Shown here: positions 42,114-46,199 of the stretch, piece by piece
Layout of the letters: each line of letters starts with the position of its first letter
How positions within the stretch are numbered: position 1 is the first letter of the stretch
Assembly: GCA_963973795.1 (NCBI GenBank)
Contig: CAXBAF010000029.1
Coordinates: 1-46,199 of the forward strand
DNA: 46,199 nucleotides
Direction of reading: 5' to 3'
DNA from: UBA1926 sp002337215
Lineage (GTDB): Bacteria; Planctomycetota; Phycisphaerae; Phycisphaerales; UBA1924
Notes under the pieces: model-generated
What the model was told of the DNA's origin: nothing
Seen by the model: only the letters and a program-made list of their open reading frames with translations
Databases searched by the model: none
Program-made: the position numbers and the translations under genes

Positions 42114-42875
42114 TTACTTCCAGACCGCCGCCAGCCGCTCCCGCGCTTCGTCCCCGGTCACCAGCGAGAGCGACGTATCCAGCGCGCGCGCCGCGCGCCC
42201 CGCCATCTTCTTCTCGCCGCCGCACACGAGGGCCCACGCCTTCGTTGTCTTCATGCCGTGCACGCTGCGGGACGCCATCGTGCGCGCAGCGTCGGCCGCC
42301 GCAGGCAGCACCTCGTCCCGCGTCTCGACCAGTTCGTGGACCAGCCCCATGCGCGAGCCGGCGGCTCCGTCGAACAACTCCGAATCCAGCAGCCGACGCC
42401 TGGCGTTCCCCGCGCCCACCCCGTCGATCAGAAACGGTGCCGATACCGCGGGTGAGATCCCGAGGCGCACGACCGGGTAGCCCAATTTCGCGCCACGATC
42501 GGCGATCACGTAGTCCGCCCCGCCCAGCAGCGCGCACCCGCCCGCGACCGCCGCGCCCTGACAGGCGATCACCACCGGGCGCGGGCACGCCCGCATCGCC
42601 TCGACGGCCGACGACAGCCCGCTGAGCAGCGCCAGCATGGTCGGTTGCTCGGGGCCATCATCTTTGCAGAGGTCCAGGTCGAATCCCGCGCAGAAGCTCT
42701 TGCCCTCGCCCCGGAGCAGGATCGCGCGCACCGCGGCGTCGTCGCCCTTGCCGACCGTCACCGCGCGCACGGCGGCGACCAGCCCGTCGAGCATCGCCGG
42801 GGTCAGCGCGTTCCGTTTGTCGGGGCGGTCGAACACGATCGAGCGCACGGTGCCGTCGTCCTCGATCCGGATCAT
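42114..42875 (-). CDS. Crotonase-fold protein lacking both catalytic glutamates
   Basis: This 253-residue protein has the crotonase fold landmarks RPDKRNALTPAMLDGLVAAV, FCAGFDLDL and QGAAVAGGCALLGGADYVIA. At the two usual Glu positions it has Leu or Ala context (AGGCALL) and Val (GYPVVRLGISPAVSAPFL), so the standard hydratase acids are missing. It may be an isomerase or thioesterase-like enzyme, or act with the neighbouring hydratase. Its start overlaps the HMG-CoA lyase stop as ATGA (42872-42875), so both are translated from one message. Confidence 0.85.
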   Translation of the reverse strand: MIRIEDDGTVRSIVFDRPDKRNALTPAMLDGLVAAVRAVTVGKGDDAAVRAILLRGEGKSFCAGFDLDLCKDDGPEQPTMLALLSGLSSAVEAMRACPRPVVIACQGAAVAGGCALLGGADYVIADRGAKLGYPVVRLGISPAVSAPFLIDGVGAGNARRRLLDSELFDGAAGSRMGLVHELVETRDEVLPAAADAARTMASRSVHGMKTTKAWALVCGGEKKMAGRAARALDTSLSLVTGDEARERLAAVWK

Positions 42876-43852
42876 GACGCGCCCTCCGCGTTGCCCGCCG
42901 ACCGCATCCGCGCGGCCGTCGCGATCCGCTCGGCCAGCGCCCCGGCGTGTGCGAGCTTCGCGGGGTTGACATTGGTCGTTTGCCCCGCGTCCGCGATGGT
43001 GCGCACGAGCAGTTCGGTCGCGATGTTACCGGGTGCGCGCTCGCCGTCCACCGAGGCGTAGGGGCAGCCGCCCAACCCCGAGGCCGCGCCGTCGAAGGAC
43101 CGCACGCCCAGCATCAGCGCCTCGCGCACGCATTCGGCCGCGTTGCCGAACGTGTCGTGCAGGTGCAGCGTGACCGTCGGCTCGCCGAACGCGTTGGTGC
43201 GCGCACCGTCGAGCGCCTCGATGGTCGCGAGGAGCGCGTGCGTGAGCGTCTCGGGCGTCGCGGCCCCGATGGTGTCGCCCAGATCGATCTCGTCGATCCC
43301 GAGCTCGGCGAGCATCCACGTCACGTCGCCGACTCGTTCGGGGTCGATGTCGCCCTCGTAGGGGCAGCGGATGATGCAGGAGATGTACCCGCGTGTGCGC
43401 AGCCCCGCGTCCTTCGCGGCGGCAATGACGGGGCGGAACCGTTTGATGGTTTCCTCGATCGAGGCGTTGGTGTTCTTCTCGCTGAACGACTCGCTCGCGG
43501 CGGTGAAGACACTCACCTTGTCGATGGCTGTCCGGCCCGCGGTTTCCCGCGCGCGCTCGTTGACGGCCAGCGCCCCGGCCATGCCCCGCTCGTTGGGGAC
43601 CAGCACCGACCACTGCACGCCTTCGGGTTTGGCACCATCGAGATCGGCAACCAGCATCTCGAACAGTTCGGCCGCGTCGCCCAGTTGGGGGATCCACTTG
43701 GGGCTCACGAAACTCGTTACTTCGACCTCGTCGACGCCGGTGGTCGAGAGCAGGCGCACGAGTTCGGCCTTCTCGGCGGTTGGGATCACGCCCCGCTCGT
43801 TCTGCAGGCCGTCGCGGGGGGCAACATCGGTGATTCGCACGGGTTCGTTCAC
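42872..43852 (-). CDS. mvaB: Hydroxymethylglutaryl-CoA lyase
   Basis: This 326-residue protein belongs to the DRE-TIM metallolyases. Landmarks are DVAPRDGLQNE (metal and catalytic residues), EVTSFVSPKWIPQLGDA, SVFTAASESFSEKNTNASIE, GYISCIIRCPYEGDI, LHLHDTFGNA (metal histidines) and GLGGCPYAS with the mobile-loop cysteine. The loop between GCPYA and GN is about four residues longer than in standard HMG-CoA lyases. It splits HMG-CoA to acetyl-CoA and acetoacetate, the last step of leucine breakdown. The start is GTG 43852, 6 nt after a TAGCAT box, with no Shine-Dalgarno. Confidence 0.92.
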   Translation of the reverse strand: MNEPVRITDVAPRDGLQNERGVIPTAEKAELVRLLSTTGVDEVEVTSFVSPKWIPQLGDAAELFEMLVADLDGAKPEGVQWSVLVPNERGMAGALAVNERARETAGRTAIDKVSVFTAASESFSEKNTNASIEETIKRFRPVIAAAKDAGLRTRGYISCIIRCPYEGDIDPERVGDVTWMLAELGIDEIDLGDTIGAATPETLTHALLATIEALDGARTNAFGEPTVTLHLHDTFGNAAECVREALMLGVRSFDGAASGLGGCPYASVDGERAPGNIATELLVRTIADAGQTTNVNPAKLAHAGALAERIATAARMRSAGNAEGAS

Positions 43853-43858
43853 GCCGTC

Positions 43859-43864
43859 ATGCTA
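43859..43864 (-). promoter_or_regulatory. -10 box of the mvaB operon, leaderless arrangement
   Basis: On the - strand the bases read TAGCAT and end 6 nt before the GTG at 43852. The spacing matches the + strand leaderless examples in this window. Confidence 0.45.
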
Positions 43865-43924
43865 TTCGGTTGAACCGGGCGGGAATTCCGTGGGATCCGT
43901 GAACCGTCGGTTCCCTGCCCCGTC

Positions 43925-44563
43925 ATGATGATGCCGGGCGGGGCGTCACCCCGACCGCGAACGGAGTCCCGATTGGACGACCACGACGCCATGCTGATCG
44001 ACGCGATGCTCGTGCTCAAGGCCCAAGCGGGCGATGCGGGCGCGATGCGTGGGCTCGTCGAGCGGTGGGACGGCCGTCTGCGCACGCACGCGGCCCACCT
44101 GCTGAGGGGCCGGGACGGGGGCACGGACGCGACGCAGGAGGCGTGGGTCGCGATCGTCCGGAAGATCGGGTCGCTCCGCGATCCCGAGCGGTTCGGCCCT
44201 TGGGCGATGCGGATTGTGACGAATAAATGCCGGGATGTGCGTCGGAAACGGACGACGCGGCCTGGTGGCCCGTTCGCAGCGCACGACCAACCCCGGGCGG
44301 GTCCTGAACCGGCGGGGGCTGCTCCTGACGAGCGCGTCGAGGGTGTGCGGCTTGCGCTGCGAGCGATTGCCCCGGACGACCGGGCGTTGCTCTCGCTGAG
44401 GTACGCCGCGCGGCTCCCGCTCGCGTCGATCGGCGCGGCGATGGGTTTGCCGGTGGGGACCGTGAAATCGAGACTCCATGCGGCCCGGGCGGCGGTTCGG
44501 TCTGCGGTTGAATCCACAGACGGGTGCTCTGATGACGGGGCGAATAGAAAGGACGAACGATGA
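43925..44563 (+). CDS. ECF-type RNA polymerase sigma factor
   Basis: This protein has up to 212 residues. Region 2 is MLVLKAQAGDAGAMRGLVER through TDATQEAWVAIVRKIGSLRD and PWAMRIVTNKCRDVRRKR. Region 4 is LRAIAPDDRALLSLRYAARL and IGAAMGLPVGTVKSRLHAAR. The start is uncertain: ATG 43925 begins with a low-complexity MMMPGGASPRPR, and ATG 43991 would start directly at the sigma domain. The next gene overlaps the stop as ATGA (44560-44563) and encodes a membrane protein, the usual place for an anti-sigma or sensor partner. Target promoters are unknown. Confidence 0.88.
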   Translation: MMMPGGASPRPRTESRLDDHDAMLIDAMLVLKAQAGDAGAMRGLVERWDGRLRTHAAHLLRGRDGGTDATQEAWVAIVRKIGSLRDPERFGPWAMRIVTNKCRDVRRKRTTRPGGPFAAHDQPRAGPEPAGAAPDERVEGVRLALRAIAPDDRALLSLRYAARLPLASIGAAMGLPVGTVKSRLHAARAAVRSAVESTDGCSDDGANRKDER

Positions 44564-44952
44564 ACGAACACGATCGCAAGCTTGCCGAGGCGTTGCTCGC
44601 CGACGATGCGGCGTTGCTGAGCGGCGAGGTGCCGGACGATTCGATCTTCCGGGACATCGCGGGAACTTTCCGCGGGCGGCGCGGGGTCTTCACCTGGTTT
44701 GCCTGGTTCTGGGGCTTCGTGTTCGCGGCGCTGATGTTCTACGGGGGGTATCGGTTCTTCGTGACCGATGCGGACGCGGCGCTGGGCGCGAAACTCAACT
44801 GGGGCCTTGTCTGCATCTTCTCGGTGCTCGCGAACGCGATGATCAAGATCTGGGCATGGATGGAGATCCAGCGGGTCGGCCTGCAGCGAGAGCTCAAGCG
44901 GATTGAGCTGCGGGTGGCGATGCTGAGCGGGGACCGCGCGGGTTCGGAGTAA
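44560..44952 (+). CDS. DUF6768-like membrane protein, sigma factor partner
   Basis: This 130-residue protein has a polar N-terminal part (MNEHDRKLAEALLADDAALL and a DSIFRDIAGTFRGRR motif), two membrane helices (FTWFAWFWGFVFAALMFYGG and GLVCIFSVLANAMIKIWAWM) and a short cytosolic helix (QRELKRIELRVAML). This layout matches DUF6768 proteins, found next to ECF sigma genes in planctomycetes; the match is from memory. It overlaps the sigma gene by 4 nt. A role as anti-sigma factor or sensor is inferred from position and topology; no zinc-binding anti-sigma motif is visible. Confidence 0.75.
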   Translation: MNEHDRKLAEALLADDAALLSGEVPDDSIFRDIAGTFRGRRGVFTWFAWFWGFVFAALMFYGGYRFFVTDADAALGAKLNWGLVCIFSVLANAMIKIWAWMEIQRVGLQRELKRIELRVAMLSGDRAGSE

Positions 44953-44975
44953 ATCCGCTGAGAACAGCGAGCAAG

Positions 44976-45011
44976 CTGCCAAAGCGGCACCTCCATCGAC
45001 CGGGTTGGCAG
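44976..45011. promoter_or_regulatory. Candidate enhancer-protein site upstream of hsp20
   Basis: CTGCCAA (44976-44982) and TTGGCAG (45005-45011) are perfect 7-bp inverted arms separated by 22 nt. They lie about 70-105 nt upstream of the predicted sigma-54 start, where bacterial enhancer-binding proteins often bind. Activator identity is unknown. Confidence 0.35.
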
Positions 45012-45052
45012 GCGTTCTGGGCGGGCGGCCCCGCGTCCAACGGCCCCCGGAA

Positions 45053-45068
45053 TGGCACACGGCTTGCA
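45053..45068 (+). promoter_or_regulatory. Sigma-54 promoter of hsp20
   Basis: TGGCACACGGCTTGCA matches the -24/-12 consensus TGGCACGNNNNTTGCA closely. GG (45054-45055) and GC (45066-45067) are separated by exactly 10 nt. The transcript would start near 45080, about 70 nt before the hsp20 ATG. Confidence 0.7.
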
Positions 45069-45148
45069 ACATCGTTCTGCGTGCCCCGGCGGTCGTGCCG
45101 GAGCAGGATTTCAGTTCGTGACCTATCCCAGCATGAAAGGGGGACCCA

Positions 45149-45613
45149 ATGTCACAGCTCATGCATCGTGATCCGGTGTTCGGCCCTGTGGACCGGATGT
45201 TCAGAACGCTCACCCGCGACCCGTTCGGCTTTGCCAATGGGGTGGCGCACTCGCTGGCCGAGTCGCTCTCCGAAGAGTCACGTCCGCTCGCGATCGACAT
45301 CTCCGACGGCGGCGACGACCTCGTGATCGAGGCCTCGCTCCCGGGGTATCAGCGCGAGCACATCGACGTCTCGGTCGATGACGGCGTGCTGTCGATCACC
45401 GCTCGCAAGGAAGACGAGCACGAAGAAACCACCGAAGAGAACGGCACCCGGTACTTCCGGCGCGAGCGCCGGTTCGGGACGCTCTCGCGGCGGATCTCGC
45501 TCCCCGAGACGGTTGATTCGGAACAGGTCAACGCGACGCTCGCCGACGGCGTGCTGACGCTGCGGCTGCCCAAGACGCAGAAGACGCTGCCTCGGAAGAT
45601 CGAGATCAGCTGA
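45149..45613 (+). CDS. Small heat shock protein, Hsp20 family
   Basis: This 154-residue chaperone has an N-terminal variable arm (PVFGPVDRMFRTLTRDPFGF) and an alpha-crystallin domain of about 95 residues. The domain includes LAIDISDGGDDLVIEASLPG, YQREHIDVSVDDGVLSITAR, FRRERRFGTLSRRISLPE and LADGVLTLRLPK. It ends with the IXI-type motif (KIEIS) used for oligomer assembly. Small heat shock proteins hold unfolding proteins for later refolding by ATP-dependent chaperones. AAAGGGGGA is the ribosome site. The gene stands alone behind a sigma-54 promoter and ahead of a hairpin array and intrinsic terminator. Confidence 0.96.
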   Translation: MSQLMHRDPVFGPVDRMFRTLTRDPFGFANGVAHSLAESLSEESRPLAIDISDGGDDLVIEASLPGYQREHIDVSVDDGVLSITARKEDEHEETTEENGTRYFRRERRFGTLSRRISLPETVDSEQVNATLADGVLTLRLPKTQKTLPRKIEIS

Positions 45614-45634
45614 TCGGCAGATCAGTCACGGGGT

Positions 45635-45708
45635 GCCATGGAGATGGCGCAGCCTTCTCCATGGCTGGGACTGCCATCGTGGAGAAACCGCTTTGCGGTG
45701 TCTCCACG
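45635..45708 (+). ncRNA. Hairpin array in the 3' region of hsp20
   Basis: Two stem-loops follow the stop codon. GCCATGGAG (45635-45643) pairs with CTCCATGGC (45657-45665) around 13 nt. CGTGGAGA (45678-45685) pairs with TCTCCACG (45701-45708), continued after an A-G mismatch by ACCGC (45687-45691) and GCGGT (45695-45699) around TTT. Neither has a T-tract. They may be a structured 3' UTR or a small RNA; no family is recognised. Confidence 0.35.
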
Positions 45709-45749
45709 GCTCCCGCTCTTTGGGTGTGGCTGTTCGCGGCAACACATCG

Positions 45750-45778
45750 GCCCGGGCCTTGTGGCCCGGGCTTGTTTA
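45750..45778 (+). terminator. Intrinsic terminator after hsp20
   Basis: GCCCGGGCC (45750-45758), loop TTGT and GGCCCGGGC (45763-45771) form a perfect 9-bp stem followed by TTGTTTATG. It is the expected transcript end for hsp20 and the hairpin array. Confidence 0.75.
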
Positions 45779-45811
45779 TGCGCACAATTTGAGAGGTTCG
45801 AATGAGCGGGT

Positions 45812-46199
45812 TTACTCCGCCCAGACCGCGCCTTGTTCGATCCAGAGCCGGATCGCCTCGGTCTGCTCGTCGGTAAGCGGTCCCCGTTTGCCCTTGGGCA
45901 TTCGGTCGATCTCGGGGTGGTTGCCCCGGATGACGGTCATCATCATGCTCGCTTCGGGGTAGCCGGGCTTGAGGACGGAGCCGTGGTCGGCGCCCTCGAG
46001 GATCTTGGTCATCGAGGACATGTTGAGCCCGGCTTCTTCTCGGCCGTCGCGGTGGCAGCCGATGCAGCGGTCGACGAGGACGGGGCGGACATTGGCGAGG
46101 AAGTAATCCACGCGGGGGTCACCGGTGTTTTGCTGCTCGCCGTCGTCGTCGATGAACGACAGGTCGGGTGTTCCCACGCCGTGTTCGTAGACCAGCATC
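45812..46199 (-). CDS. Planctomycete cytochrome-c-domain protein, N-terminal part outside window
   Basis: The frame runs off the right edge; about 128 C-terminal residues are visible. DYFLANVRPVLVDRCIGCHR carries a CxxCH haem-binding motif in the context typical of planctomycete-type cytochrome c domains (often called PSCyt1). It is followed by GLNMSSMTKILEGADHGSVL, where Met could be the distal ligand, and ends LTDEQTEAIRLWIEQGAVWA. By family these domains occur in large exported proteins, often with further planctomycete domains upstream. The visible part is the C-terminus. It converges on the hsp20 transcript across the terminator at 45750. Confidence 0.82.
   Translation of the reverse strand, partial: MLVYEHGVGTPDLSFIDDDGEQQNTGDPRVDYFLANVRPVLVDRCIGCHRDGREEAGLNMSSMTKILEGADHGSVLKPGYPEASMMMTVIRGNHPEIDRMPKGKRGPLTDEQTEAIRLWIEQGAVWAE

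Noticed and set aside
45785..45810. GGTTCGAAT as a tRNA T-loop.
   Set aside because: The flanking bases do not form a T-stem and no acceptor or anticodon arm can be built.

Overview
The window comes from a GC-rich planctomycete, most likely of the class Phycisphaerae. Four things point there. Eight secreted proteins carry the paired-helix, cysteine-bracketed C-terminal module that NCBI calls the GC-type dockerin. There is a planctomycete-type pseudopilin at the left edge and a planctomycete cytochrome-c-domain protein at the right edge. There is also a HYExAFE-family protein and a DUF6768 protein beside an ECF sigma factor. No tRNA, rRNA, CRISPR array, insertion sequence or prophage gene was recognised.

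Layout. 1-12511 is an extracellular-protein island on the + strand: a pseudopilin, two tandem homologues with different C-terminal sorting modules, and five further GC-dockerin proteins, two of them very large beta-helix proteins. 12546-20203 is mixed housekeeping: rnpA-yidD, a TetR regulator, a cysteine desulfurase, a coiled-coil membrane protein, two divergent lipoproteins, a zinc-less MDR dehydrogenase and a GT4 glycosyltransferase. 20336-23555 encodes a DUF4190 protein, an Mla-type ABC ATPase and a long MCE/MlaD protein with no permease nearby. 23712-24656 holds a HYExAFE PD-(D/E)XK-like protein and a small two-segment membrane protein. 24829-29949 is a tightly overlapped operon: two small secreted proteins, a PSP1/RicT protein, an enlarged signal peptidase I and an M28 peptidase. 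29969-31674 has two divergent GC-dockerin genes.

From 31793 to 43852 the genes are on the - strand. A pyruvate dehydrogenase operon (E1alpha, two small unknowns, E1beta, a small membrane protein, E2) is followed upstream by an RHS relic. Next comes an acyl-CoA catabolism group: a long acyl-CoA dehydrogenase, three crotonases and HMG-CoA lyase. 43925-44952 is an ECF sigma factor with a DUF6768 membrane protein. 45149-45613 is an Hsp20 gene behind a sigma-54 promoter, and the right edge is a partial cytochrome-domain gene.

The most interesting signals are regulatory and architectural. A hairpin ends one base before a start codon and buries its Shine-Dalgarno sequence. A REP/RPE-like palindrome sits in frame inside a cysteine desulfurase. 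Seven genes share a TANNNT box 5-9 nt before a start codon with no Shine-Dalgarno, which suggests leaderless transcripts. A 22-bp palindrome lies in the leader of the HYExAFE gene. A textbook -24/-12 element precedes hsp20. Two tandem homologues carry a GC-dockerin and a PEP-CTERM-like tail on the same ectodomain. All functional calls rest on motif reading only; no database search was run.
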